A stretch of DNA of 64,000 nucleotides from Bacteroidales bacterium (GTDB lineage Bacteria > Bacteroidota > Bacteroidia > Bacteroidales > FEN-979), in the NCBI GenBank assembly GCA_030681475.1, contig JAUXWT010000096.1, forward strand, positions 37,913-101,912, written 5' to 3'. The notes below the pieces were generated by a model, which was not told where the DNA came from, ran no database searches, and saw only the letters and a program-made list of their open reading frames with translations. The translations under genes were made by a program, and so were the position numbers. Below are positions 36,313 through 45,051 of the stretch, one piece after another; within the stretch, counting starts at the first letter, position 1; each line of letters begins with the position of its first letter.

Positions 36313-37542
36313 TTACATTTTTTTACCAGCCATGGTCATTTTAGAATCGATCGGCATCTCTTTACCCTTTAGCAGAATATGCCAATAGATCCATCGGAAC
36401 ATCAATTTTCCGTAATGGTTCATCCGCGACTCCTTGAGTAATCCAAAAGGTCCGATTCCGGGAAAAGGAAAAGAGCCGGGCAGCGGTTCCGTATCATAGT
36501 TAAAGTCGATCAGAGCTCCTTTTCCAAACCCGGTTTCGATGTAGCAATTAGAATGGCCGTCGAAAGATTCGGTAAATGGCCGGTTTTCAATGGCGCACAT
36601 GAGGTTTTCTGTCAGCACATCAGCCTGAAAATGGACCACTGATCCGGCTTTGGAGGTAGGGAAATTCCCGGCATCGCCAATGACGAAAATATTTGGAAAA
36701 AAATCAGATTGCAGCGTATGCTTATGAGCCTTTGCAAAATCCATTTCATCGCCAAGTCCGCTGCGCCCTATCATTTCGTCGCCTTTATGCACCGGTATCG
36801 TAACAAGGCAATCAAATGGAATCTCCCTTTCATCATAGGATACCAGAACTTTTTTTTCGTTGTCAACTTTTTCCAGATAAAAATCTGGAATGATGCTGAT
36901 ATTTTTTTCTTCGAGCAGGGATCCTAAAACCTTTGAAGCCCTGGGTTTTGTGAATGCCCCTGACATGGGTGTTGAATAAGCGATGTTTACATTTTTCCTA
37001 GTTCCGCGTTCCACAAAGAAAGCATCTGCAAACATTACGAATTCGAGGGGCGCCACGGGGCATTTTATGGGAACATCAGCGATATTCAGCACCAGGTTAC
37101 CACCAGGCCATGTTTTAAAAAATTCAGCCAGCGCTACGGCTCCTTCGATCGTGTAAAAATCGAAAATGTTTTTTTGCCACAGCGGTCCATTTAGACCCGG
37201 TGTCTCATCAGGAACAACCCTGGTGCCGGTAGCAATGATTAGGAAATCGTATTTCAGGGAGATCCCATCTTTTAAAACGACATGATTGCCCTTTCCATCA
37301 ATGTGATCGATCTCCTGAAAGATCACGTTCACGCCAAGGGGAATAAAGCTTGTTTTTGGTTTCACAACATCTTGCCGGGTGTACATTCCAAATGGAATGA
37401 ATAAAAAACCGGGTTGGTAATAGTGGATTTTATGCTGGTCAACAATGGTGATGTCCCACTCATCGTGTGCCAGTATCTTCCTCATTTTGTTGACCATAAT
37501 GGTACCGCCGGTGCCTGCGCCAAGGATTAAGAGTCGGTTCAT
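36313..37542 (-). CDS. Sulfide:quinone oxidoreductase-like FAD-dependent oxidoreductase
   Basis: 409 aa. An FAD-binding Rossmann motif 'LLILGAGTGGTIMVNKM' opens the protein. 'YDFLIIATGTRVVP', 'IPIKCPVAPLEF' with a Cys typical of SQR-type flavoproteins, and 'NIFVIGDAGNFPTSKAGS' follow. The C-terminal amphipathic part (MFRWIYWHILLKG) suits membrane association. Likely reaction: oxidation of sulfide to a persulfide or polysulfide with electrons to quinone. Two further SQR cysteines are not clearly placed, so the acceptor is uncertain. It heads the run to DUF1641, TusE and DsrE2. Confidence 0.88.
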   Translation of the reverse strand: MNRLLILGAGTGGTIMVNKMRKILAHDEWDITIVDQHKIHYYQPGFLFIPFGMYTRQDVVKPKTSFIPLGVNVIFQEIDHIDGKGNHVVLKDGISLKYDFLIIATGTRVVPDETPGLNGPLWQKNIFDFYTIEGAVALAEFFKTWPGGNLVLNIADVPIKCPVAPLEFVMFADAFFVERGTRKNVNIAYSTPMSGAFTKPRASKVLGSLLEEKNISIIPDFYLEKVDNEKKVLVSYDEREIPFDCLVTIPVHKGDEMIGRSGLGDEMDFAKAHKHTLQSDFFPNIFVIGDAGNFPTSKAGSVVHFQADVLTENLMCAIENRPFTESFDGHSNCYIETGFGKGALIDFNYDTEPLPGSFPFPGIGPFGLLKESRMNHYGKLMFRWIYWHILLKGKEMPIDSKMTMAGKKM

Positions 37543-37564
37543 AATTGGTGATATTAATGCGATT

Positions 37565-37590
37565 TATATGTATGCACAAAGATACATATA
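37565..37590. promoter_or_regulatory. Inverted repeat overlapping the SQR-gene promoter
   Basis: TATATGTAT (37565-37573), 8-nt spacer, ATACATATA (37582-37590): perfect 9-bp arms. The minus-strand -7 box TATCTTTG (37584-37577) lies mostly in the spacer, so a protein bound here would sit on the promoter. It looks like a repressor or redox-sensor operator. Confidence 0.55.
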
Positions 37591-37730
37591 TAATTTATAC
37601 GATTTGTGATTTTGTTATAAAATTAACAAAAAAAAATGATTTACCTTTTCAACGAAAACCGGATTTTCCTTTCTTCATTAACTAACCACCTGAAAATATG
37701 AGTTTTTTATAATAATTCTAAATTTCTGAT

Positions 37731-37738
37731 TAATTTTG
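37731..37738 (+). promoter_or_regulatory. -7 box (TAATTTTG) for the coiled-coil lipoprotein
   Basis: Exact TAnnTTTG, 23 nt from the ATG at 37762. Confidence 0.4.
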
Positions 37739-37761
37739 CACCAAATTAAAAACCGAATCAT

Positions 37762-38613
37762 ATGAAAAAATATTTGTTGCTTTTATTGATCCCTGTGTTT
37801 TTTGCCTGCGGTCGTGCAGCGGAGAAAAAAGCACAGGAATTACAGTCCAAGACAGATAGTCTGTTGAGTGAGACCATGCAAAAAGATGAAGCGATCAATG
37901 AGTTCATTCGCTCTATCAACGACATACAAGGCACCCTTGATACCATAAAGCAGAAGGAGAACATAATTAATCTGACCACCGACCGTGGCGGCGAGTTAAG
38001 ACTTTCGGCCAAGGATCAGATTAAAAATGACATTCAAACCATTTATAGTTTAATGCAGAAAAACAAAGAGACCATCAATGCCCTCTCCAGAAAACTCCGG
38101 AATTCGAACATGAAGGTTGATGAACTCAATAAAATGGTTGAACGATTAAACAAGGACCTTGCAGACAAAGCCGTACAAATTGAAGATTTGCGTACCAAGC
38201 TTTCAAAGCTCAACGCCTCTTTTGAATTGGCCAACCTTAAAATAGACACTTTATCGCGTACCGTAAAGGACCAGGACTCCCGGATCAATAACCAGTCACA
38301 AACGATTGCCAGCCAGGACGAAGCCCTGAATACGGCCTATTATGTTATTGGCACAAACAAAGAGTTAAAGAATAGCGGCATCATTAAGAGTGGGGAAGTA
38401 CTTGCTGATTTCAACAAGGAGCTTTTTACAAAAATCGATGTGCGTAGAGTAACCGAGATCTCGATCCTCAGCAAAAAAGCCAAGCTGCTTTCAAACCACT
38501 CTTCAAACGCATATAAGTTCGTTGGTGATAAAAAAGTGATCCAGTCTTTGCAGATCCTTGATTACAAATCGTTCTGGTCAAACTCCAAGTATCTGGTTAT
38601 CGTCGTTGATTGA
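37762..38613 (+). CDS. Coiled-coil lipoprotein, unknown function
   Basis: 283 aa. Lipoprotein signal (MKKYLLLLLIPVFFAC), then about 170 residues of heptad-rich helix (for example NKMVERLNKDLADKAVQIED), then a small C-terminal domain from 'NTAYYVIGTNKELKNSG' to 'KSFWSNSKYLVIVVD'. This architecture is frequent in Bacteroidota but without known function. It ends 10 nt before the EEP nuclease start. Confidence 0.82.
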   Translation: MKKYLLLLLIPVFFACGRAAEKKAQELQSKTDSLLSETMQKDEAINEFIRSINDIQGTLDTIKQKENIINLTTDRGGELRLSAKDQIKNDIQTIYSLMQKNKETINALSRKLRNSNMKVDELNKMVERLNKDLADKAVQIEDLRTKLSKLNASFELANLKIDTLSRTVKDQDSRINNQSQTIASQDEALNTAYYVIGTNKELKNSGIIKSGEVLADFNKELFTKIDVRRVTEISILSKKAKLLSNHSSNAYKFVGDKKVIQSLQILDYKSFWSNSKYLVIVVD

Positions 38614-38623
38614 TTGTAATGTG

Positions 38624-39643
38624 ATGCGTCTGAACCTATTCCTCATCGTTGGTTTATTTGCTTTAATGATCGAAGTCAATGCCCAGAAAGGGCATGGCGG
38701 TCAATTTAAGATTGTTTTCTACAATACCGAAAATATATTTGACACCATCGATGATCCAAATACAAGCGATGAGGATTTTTTACCTGATTCCCGGGTCCCG
38801 TGGACAAGTGAACGATACAACCACAAACTCTCGAACATTGCAAGGGTACTCATTGCGATTGACAGTGTCAATTTGCCAGCCATCATCGGGCTGGCAGAGG
38901 TTGAGAACATCCAGGTATTAAATGATCTGATCACCCGGACCAATTTACAAAAAGGAGACTACCAGGCGTTACTGGAAGAGGGTAGCGATCCGAGGGGCAT
39001 TGATGTGGCCTTAATCTTCCGGAAGAATGTCATGAAATACATTGACCATCGCACTTTTCCGTCTGCCCATTCATTTAAAACACGTTCGATTCTGTATGTC
39101 AGGCTGGCTGATGCACAAAAAGATACCTTTCATATTTTCGTGAACCACTGGAAATCACGCACCGGCGGCGCAGTTGAGACCGAATCAAAACGTATCGAGA
39201 ATGCCATAACGTTAAAACATCTCACGGATTCCCTGCTTCGCCAGCATCCAAAAGCCAACCTCGTCATCATGGGGGATTTCAACGATGAACCTGACAATAA
39301 AAGCCTTGCTGAGGCGCTTGGCGCACAAAAACCCGATAAAAAATTCAATCATGCCGGATTATACAACCTGATGTATGACCGATTCCAGCAAGGCGAAGGT
39401 ACATTGTATTATAAAGATTGGGATCTGTTCGATCAATTTATTGTTTCCGGAACCCTGTTAAGCAAAAAACGAGGGAAAGGCACAGTGATCCTGCCTCCCT
39501 ATGCATATATTTTCAAACCGGAATGGCTATTGTATAAAAATAAAACGGGCGAGATGGTTCCCAACCGTACTGCCGGTTCAAGAGAGTATTTCGGGGGATA
39601 CAGCGATCACCTACCTGTCTATGTGGTCGTGAAAAGCCAGTGA
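38624..39643 (+). CDS. Exported endonuclease/exonuclease/phosphatase (EEP) family protein
   Basis: 339 aa from ATG 38624, with a signal peptide (LFLIVGLFALMIEVNAQ). The EEP core shows 'FYNTENIFDTIDD' (Asn and Glu metal site), 'IIGLAEVEN', 'NHWKSRTGG', 'VIMGDFNDEPDN' and 'YSDHLPVYV', the complete catalytic set of DNase I-like enzymes. It probably hydrolyses extracellular nucleic acids or another phosphodiester. The frame is open upstream into the preceding gene, but the signal-bearing ATG is preferred. Confidence 0.9.
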   Translation: MRLNLFLIVGLFALMIEVNAQKGHGGQFKIVFYNTENIFDTIDDPNTSDEDFLPDSRVPWTSERYNHKLSNIARVLIAIDSVNLPAIIGLAEVENIQVLNDLITRTNLQKGDYQALLEEGSDPRGIDVALIFRKNVMKYIDHRTFPSAHSFKTRSILYVRLADAQKDTFHIFVNHWKSRTGGAVETESKRIENAITLKHLTDSLLRQHPKANLVIMGDFNDEPDNKSLAEALGAQKPDKKFNHAGLYNLMYDRFQQGEGTLYYKDWDLFDQFIVSGTLLSKKRGKGTVILPPYAYIFKPEWLLYKNKTGEMVPNRTAGSREYFGGYSDHLPVYVVVKSQ

Positions 39644-39649
39644 AGAAAT

Positions 39650-39698
39650 CGTGACAAGTGACGGGTGACGCGTGAGGGGTGAGGGGTGAGGGGTGACA
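39650..39698. repeat. GTGACGGGTGAGGGGTGA short-unit repeat
   Basis: Degenerate GTGACGGGTGAC / GTGAGGG units in the gap after the EEP gene. The same family is inside mfd at 51345-51378. Confidence 0.8.
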
Positions 39699-39709
39699 TT
39701 GTGCCGGGT

Positions 39710-40150
39710 TTATTTATTTGCCGGCGCTGAGTAGTCTAATTCTTTAAGAAGCCTTCCTGTTTCGTCGAAGAATCTCCATTTGCCGACACGCATATCTTCT
39801 TTGTAAAACCCATCGTAACGCACCTTACCGTTCTCAAAATAGGTCGTTCTTTTCCCTTCCGATTTACCGTTAACATAAATCCCTTCGCTCCAGAGGTTTC
39901 CATTTTCATACCAATAGATCCATTTTCCATCTCGTTTATTGTCCTTGTACGTTCCCTCCATCTGGGGTTGTTTATTTGAATAATATGTTGTCTCTTTGAT
40001 CAATTCACGACTGGCGCCTTTTCCCAGGTAAATGCAAATGCGTTTTGCGGAACCGTCAGGATAGGTTTCTTCAATCACTTTGTCTTCAACACGGCATCCT
40101 GAAGCCAGGCTGCCGATGAGCAATGTAAGCAGGAGCAATCTTGTTTTCAT
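39710..40150 (-). CDS. MORN-repeat lipoprotein (YwqK-like)
   Basis: 146 aa from ATG 40150. The lipoprotein signal ends at LASGC. Several MORN-type repeats follow, with the pattern 'G-x-x-x-x-Y-x-x-G-K' (GTYKDNKRDGKWIYWYENG, GIYVNGKSEGKRTTYFENG, GFYKEDMRVGKW). MORN_2 proteins of this kind are common in Bacteroidota; YwqK relatives are sometimes called antitoxins, but no toxin gene is adjacent. Role unknown. Confidence 0.85.
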   Translation of the reverse strand: MKTRLLLLTLLIGSLASGCRVEDKVIEETYPDGSAKRICIYLGKGASRELIKETTYYSNKQPQMEGTYKDNKRDGKWIYWYENGNLWSEGIYVNGKSEGKRTTYFENGKVRYDGFYKEDMRVGKWRFFDETGRLLKELDYSAPANK

Positions 40151-40228
40151 TTTTTCAGGCTTTTTTTTGTTTTTCTTTGATCGTGACCCCACCCTAAAGA
40201 GGGTGTCTCAAAAGTCGTTTTTACCTCC

Positions 40229-41626
40229 TTATTTCCCCTTCTCCTTCAGGAAAAGGGGGTCAGGGGGATGAGGCCCATTAAACACCAACCTCTCCCCTTT
40301 CTCTGCTTCATTAAAATTACCCCGGTCATAAACCAGATTGCCGTTTACCCATGTATGCGTAACCCTCGATTTAAATGTGACCCCCATGAATGGTGACCAG
40401 CCGCATTTGTAAAGTATATTTTCAGGTTCAACTGTCCATGGACTATCCGGATCGACCAGTACGAGGTCGGCTGCATAACCTTTGCGAATAAAGCCCCGGT
40501 TGTTGACCCCGTAGAGGATTGCCGGGGCATGGCACATTTTATCCACAATTTTTTCCGCAGATATTTTTCCCAGTTGGAAAAACCCGAACATGGCAACCAG
40601 CGAATGCTGTACAAGGGGGCCGCCCGAGGGGCAACCTGTATATTGATTATCCTTTTCCCCTTTTAAATGAGGAGCATGATCCGTTGCGATAAGGTCTATT
40701 TTGTCGTTTAACAAGCCGGCAAACAAACCTTCCCGATCCTGTGAAGTCTTGATGGCAGGATTCCACTGGATCAGGGAACCGAGATCAGCGTAATCACGAT
40801 CATCAAACCAGAGATGATGGATGCAAACCTCACCCGTGATCTTTTTCTCAGAAAGCGGGATATCGTTTTGCAGCAAATCGAGTTCTTTCACAGTTGACAG
40901 GTGCGCAAGGTGGAGCCGGGAATTATTTTCCCTCGCCAGATTCACCGCTTTCTCTGAGGAACTGAAACACGCTTCAGCGTTTCTAATCATCGGATGTGCG
41001 GATGCCGGAATATCTTCGCCAAATTTTGCTTTGAACTCACTAAGATTTTGCTGAATGATTGAATCCTCTTCAGCATGGACGACGATGAGAAGCGGTGATC
41101 TTGCAAAGATCGCCTTCAGCACATCGGGGTCATCAACCATCATGTTGCCTGTAGAAGTGCCCATAAACAACTTCACTCCACATATTTTAGCGGGGTCTGC
41201 CTGTTCTATTTCAGAAATATTGCTGTTGGTGGCGCCAAGGAAAAATGAGTAATTGGCCAACGATTTTCGGGATGCAAGCTCAAATTTCTCTTCAAGTATT
41301 TTAAGAGTTGTTGCATTCGGTATGGTGTTGGGCATCTCCATATAGGAGGTAATGCCGCCTGACACAGCGGCCCGGCTTTCGGTGTAAATATCACCTTTGG
41401 CGGTTAAACCGGGTTCACGAAAATGGACGTGGTCATCAATCACACCGGGCAGGAGGTATTTCTGCTTTGCATCGATGATAATGGTTTCAGCGGGCATATG
41501 AAAGTCAGGAGGGGCGTTTCCAACAAATATTTCTGAAATTATTCCCTGCTGCACAAAAACACCCCCGGAAAACCGTTTATTCTCGTTGACAATAAGGGCG
41601 TTACAAATATAAAAGGGGTTATTCAT
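40229..41626 (-). CDS. pyrC: Dihydroorotase (class I)
   Basis: 465 aa. It has the metal site 'DDHVHFREPG', 'GVKLFMGTSTGN' with the carboxylated Lys, 'VHAEED', 'LHLAHLST' and 'IATDHAPHLKGEKD'. It closes carbamoyl-aspartate to dihydroorotate in pyrimidine synthesis. The conserved part ends around 'NGNLVYDRG'; the last 15 or so residues (HPPDPLFLKEKGK) come from a simple DNA repeat and are not part of the family. Confidence 0.93.
   Translation of the reverse strand: MNNPFYICNALIVNENKRFSGGVFVQQGIISEIFVGNAPPDFHMPAETIIIDAKQKYLLPGVIDDHVHFREPGLTAKGDIYTESRAAVSGGITSYMEMPNTIPNATTLKILEEKFELASRKSLANYSFFLGATNSNISEIEQADPAKICGVKLFMGTSTGNMMVDDPDVLKAIFARSPLLIVVHAEEDSIIQQNLSEFKAKFGEDIPASAHPMIRNAEACFSSSEKAVNLARENNSRLHLAHLSTVKELDLLQNDIPLSEKKITGEVCIHHLWFDDRDYADLGSLIQWNPAIKTSQDREGLFAGLLNDKIDLIATDHAPHLKGEKDNQYTGCPSGGPLVQHSLVAMFGFFQLGKISAEKIVDKMCHAPAILYGVNNRGFIRKGYAADLVLVDPDSPWTVEPENILYKCGWSPFMGVTFKSRVTHTWVNGNLVYDRGNFNEAEKGERLVFNGPHPPDPLFLKEKGK
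40231..40276. repeat. CCTGACCCCCTTTTCCTG-type repeat at the dihydroorotase 3' end
   Basis: GC-rich degenerate palindromic tract (CCCCTT...AAAAGGGG). It encodes the last residues of the dihydroorotase frame (PHPPDPLFLKEKG) and its stop. Related tracts: 52370-52495 and 63782-63859. Confidence 0.8.
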
Positions 41627-41733
41627 TTTTTAACTGTTAATATTCACTGCAAAGACGCAAAAAATATTGATTTAGCCTGCCGGGAAGGTTGCCGGGAAGA
41701 GTTGAGTAATAGCGTCTGATCAGTGGGGGGAAA

Positions 41734-42474
41734 TTAGTTCTGACGGGGTTTATAAGTAGTCCATAAGCTCCTCCAGCGAAGACTGATCACACCCAACACA
41801 GCCTCTTTAAAAATCCCTTTGCTCATTTTTGATTCTCCCATGGTGCGGTCGGTAAATATGATGGGAACTTCAACAATATTGAACCCGAGTTTCCATGCCG
41901 TATATTTCATCTCGATCTGAAAGGCATAACCGGTGAAGCGAACCTTGTCCAGATTAACTGTTTCAAGAACTTTCCGTGTGTAACACTTGAATCCTGCGGT
42001 GGTATCCATTACTTTCATTCGCGTAATAAACCGAACATAGACGGATGCCACATATGACATGAGTACCCGCCCCATGGGCCAGTTTACAACATTCACGCCG
42101 GTTATGTATCTTGAACCGATCACCAGGTCGCCTCCTTTGTTTTTCGCGGCATCATATAGCCTGAGCAAATCATCCGGATTGTGGGAAAAATCGGCATCCA
42201 TCTCGAAGATAAATTCGTAGTCGCGCTTCAGCGCCCATTTAAAACCATGGATGTATGCCGTTCCCAACCCAAGTTTTCCCTTGCGTTCTTCAATAAACAG
42301 ACGATCCGGGAACTCTGACATCAGTGTTTTAACGATGGCCGCAGTTCCGTCAGGAGAATTATCCTCTACGATCAGCACATCCAGCTCCTTTGGCATTGAA
42401 AACACCTTACGCACGATGCGTTCGATGTTATCCTTTTCATTGTACGTTGGGATGATTACCAGGCAATCTGACAC
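41734..42474 (-). CDS. Polyprenyl-phosphate glycosyltransferase (DPM1-like GT2)
   Basis: 246 aa, single GT2 domain without C-terminal membrane helices. 'VIIPTYNEKDNIERIV', 'VEDNSPDGTAAIV', the DxD-type 'MDADFSHNPDDLLRL' and 'VIGSRYITGVNVVNWPMGR' match dolichol/polyprenol-phosphate mannosyltransferases. It most likely loads a sugar onto polyprenyl phosphate at the membrane; the sugar is not shown. Confidence 0.9.
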   Translation of the reverse strand: MSDCLVIIPTYNEKDNIERIVRKVFSMPKELDVLIVEDNSPDGTAAIVKTLMSEFPDRLFIEERKGKLGLGTAYIHGFKWALKRDYEFIFEMDADFSHNPDDLLRLYDAAKNKGGDLVIGSRYITGVNVVNWPMGRVLMSYVASVYVRFITRMKVMDTTAGFKCYTRKVLETVNLDKVRFTGYAFQIEMKYTAWKLGFNIVEVPIIFTDRTMGESKMSKGIFKEAVLGVISLRWRSLWTTYKPRQN

Positions 42475-42516
42475 AAACCGGTTTTTTAGTGTGATTAACA
42501 GTTTTTTGATATAACG

Positions 42517-42546
42517 AAAAAGAGGGGCTGGTATTGCACCCGCCCC
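42517..42546 (-). terminator. Rho-independent terminator after the PLD-like gene
   Basis: Minus-strand stem GGGGCGGGT / ACCAGCCCC (one mismatch), loop GCAAT, followed by TCTTTTTC. Confidence 0.7.
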
Positions 42547-42555
42547 GGCTCATGA

Positions 42556-45000
42556 TTATTTAACGATCAATTTCCTTCCCAGGTTTCCTTCGGGTGTTTG
42601 CATGCGAATCAGGTAAATCCCCGAAGGCAGATCCGCACGATCAACCTTTACTGTATTTAATCCTTGTTGGGTGGTTGTTTGAGTGTGCCATACCACCCGT
42701 CCGTCGAAAGTCATCAAGTCAAAAGAAACAGGTTTAATTCCCTTTGAGTTAAAGTCTATACTGAAGTTGCCGGAACCAGGGTTCGGATAAATATTAAACC
42801 TGGAAACGAGCGCGTTTTGTTCTCCATACCCCAAACCGTACTTGAAAGTAATCCGGATTGTATCTGACTGCGTTCCATATTGGTTTGTTACACGGCAATA
42901 GATTTTCTTCACAGCATACCCTGTGCCGGAAGAATCAACCTTGATGGACTGGGTCAGTTCGCCGGTTGACCAGACATAGGAGTCGAAGAGTTTTGCGTTG
43001 AGGGTAACCGTATCACCAGCAAAGACAGCAGTATCCGGGCCAAGATCCAGCACCGGATGATCAACAAACGGTAAGGCCAGGTCAAACCTCTTTTTGAATT
43101 CCTGGTAAAAGAGGTTACTGATCTGGGCGTCATGGATCACAATGGAGTTTTCATCGTTGCTCACATTGGCCGCATCGCTCCAATTGTGGGAACCTGTCCA
43201 TACAAACGGGTCAGAGGCCGGGTTCGATTGGTCAACGATCATGGCTTTGCTGTGAAGCAATCCCTGTTCGTTATATACCCTGAAATAATTTCCAAGGGCA
43301 GCGCCAAGATCGGCAACTACCCCGGCATCTGAGGTAGCAATGCTTGAAATGATCACTTTCGAGGTCACACCGGCATTTTTACGGGCAATGATGGCATCGC
43401 TGATTATTTTCCGTGTGATCAGCATCGTTCCTACTTCAAGGTCGCTGTTGGCCGTATTGATGTGATTGACGATCTGTTGGTTAACGCCATCACTGGGGCT
43501 GAAGTAAACTTCAACCCTTTTTCCGCCGATGATCAGTTCATGTGGCGTGTTGTCCGATTTTGCCGGACCCCACTTTGCATTTGCAGCATTTGGCGTGGTG
43601 GTGGTTGAACCAAACATTTCGTTGAATTCAATGGTATAAACCTTCGCCAGGCTTGCGTCCTGGATAAAGAGCATGTTGTTGGCATCGGTATTAATATTCT
43701 GGTCGGTCAAATTGCTTGAACTGATCCAGACGATCGGATCATTCTGGTTGGTGGATTGTCCGTCGATGATCATGAACTTATTGTGCATCAGGCCGGTTGT
43801 TACAGGCCGGCTAATTTTACCGATACCACCCACCAATGATGGGATAGCGGAATTATTGGTTCCTCCATCCGTTACAATCCTCACGGCGACTCCCCTTGCA
43901 AAGGCAGCATTCAGTGCATTGGCTATGTTGCTGATCCCTTCGAGGTTAAAATTGTAGATGGCAATGTCGATGGTTTGTTTGGCCCGGCTGATGTATGCAA
44001 TACAGGTATCATCGAAGGCCCGGAATAATTGAATGGCCTTGGGGCCGGTTGCCACGGTCGTATCCACAGGCCTGGAAAAGTAGGTCTTGATATTTCCTGT
44101 TGACGCAGACTGGGTTATAAAGGTTTTAAGTCCGGAAAACCCGGTATCACTTGCGGCAACAGAAAACGCCTGGACATAAACCAGGTCGGCAGGATTGAGT
44201 CCGGAAATGTTGATTGCATGGGCAGTACCGGTTCCTGCACTGGTGAGATGGCCCAGTTCCAGCAGCGGTGTCCGTCCATAGAAAAGTTCAGTTGTTCCGG
44301 CGATATTAGTATTCCAGCCGAATGAAAATGAGTTGGTTGTGATGTTTGAAACCGCAAGAGGGGTTGTAAAAACAATTGAACTCGTGCTTATGATGTCGTT
44401 CTTGTCGCGAAGCAGCAACTGGTAACCGGTGGATGGATTGGCAAATGAAAATTGTGAGCCTATTCCGATGATGGTCACTTTTGCAGCAGGAATGATCTGG
44501 CCGACCAGATTTGAACCATTGTTGACACGAACCTGACAGGTTTGGCCATTGGCAGTGACATTGTAGTTGGTATTTCCGGAAAAAACACCACCGGCATTGG
44601 CAAATGTTACATCTATCATTTTCAGCAGTATGGCCTCGTATTGTTCCTTCAACTGCGCGGGAGTGATCACGACCGGAGCAGGCAACGGTCTTGGAGCTAT
44701 GGCATTGACAGAGTTGACCGGGTCGATCTCCAGCAGGTAATTGTAGTTTTTCAGGACCCCGGTCACAACCACAGAATCACCCCGGTCAACACCGGTCATC
44801 AGTGATCCGTATGCAGCGATACCCGCCGTGGCATCCTGAATGTAGCGGATAATGCCCAGTTCGGACCCATTTGTTACAACGCCGCGGATGGTTACCGTGG
44901 AACCTTCGGGCATAGCTCTCGCCGCCGCAATATTGGCCTGAGAGAAACCCTGGATTCCCAGAATAACCAGACATAAAAAGGATAATGTTATTTTTTTCAT
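42556..45000 (-). CDS. Secreted phospholipase D-like protein with T9SS sorting domain
   Basis: 814 aa from ATG 45000. Signal peptide (KKITLSFLCLVILGIQGFSQ), an N-terminal OB-like/DUF5689-type region (VTIRGVVTNGSELG), a fibronectin-like segment, then two PLD half-sites: 'HNKFMIIDG' with 'SSNLTDQ', and 'HSKAMIVDQ' with 'GSHNWSD', i.e. both HxKxxxxD catalytic motifs. The C-terminus is a type-A T9SS sorting domain (NIYPNPGSGNFSIDF...GIYLIRM). It is probably a surface nuclease or phospholipase. An upstream ATG at 45009 is possible. Confidence 0.9.
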   Translation of the reverse strand: MKKITLSFLCLVILGIQGFSQANIAAARAMPEGSTVTIRGVVTNGSELGIIRYIQDATAGIAAYGSLMTGVDRGDSVVVTGVLKNYNYLLEIDPVNSVNAIAPRPLPAPVVITPAQLKEQYEAILLKMIDVTFANAGGVFSGNTNYNVTANGQTCQVRVNNGSNLVGQIIPAAKVTIIGIGSQFSFANPSTGYQLLLRDKNDIISTSSIVFTTPLAVSNITTNSFSFGWNTNIAGTTELFYGRTPLLELGHLTSAGTGTAHAINISGLNPADLVYVQAFSVAASDTGFSGLKTFITQSASTGNIKTYFSRPVDTTVATGPKAIQLFRAFDDTCIAYISRAKQTIDIAIYNFNLEGISNIANALNAAFARGVAVRIVTDGGTNNSAIPSLVGGIGKISRPVTTGLMHNKFMIIDGQSTNQNDPIVWISSSNLTDQNINTDANNMLFIQDASLAKVYTIEFNEMFGSTTTTPNAANAKWGPAKSDNTPHELIIGGKRVEVYFSPSDGVNQQIVNHINTANSDLEVGTMLITRKIISDAIIARKNAGVTSKVIISSIATSDAGVVADLGAALGNYFRVYNEQGLLHSKAMIVDQSNPASDPFVWTGSHNWSDAANVSNDENSIVIHDAQISNLFYQEFKKRFDLALPFVDHPVLDLGPDTAVFAGDTVTLNAKLFDSYVWSTGELTQSIKVDSSGTGYAVKKIYCRVTNQYGTQSDTIRITFKYGLGYGEQNALVSRFNIYPNPGSGNFSIDFNSKGIKPVSFDLMTFDGRVVWHTQTTTQQGLNTVKVDRADLPSGIYLIRMQTPEGNLGRKLIVK

Positions 45001-45010
45001 AATACACATT

Positions 45011-45048
45011 TATTTCGCTATTTCGCTATTTCGCTATTTCACTATTTA
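45011..45048. repeat. TATTTCGC tandem repeat
   Basis: Three to four copies of an 8-bp TATTTCGC unit and a degenerate end, filling the 50-nt gap between the TonB-dependent receptor and the PLD-like gene. Confidence 0.85.
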
Positions 45049-45051
45049 TTA

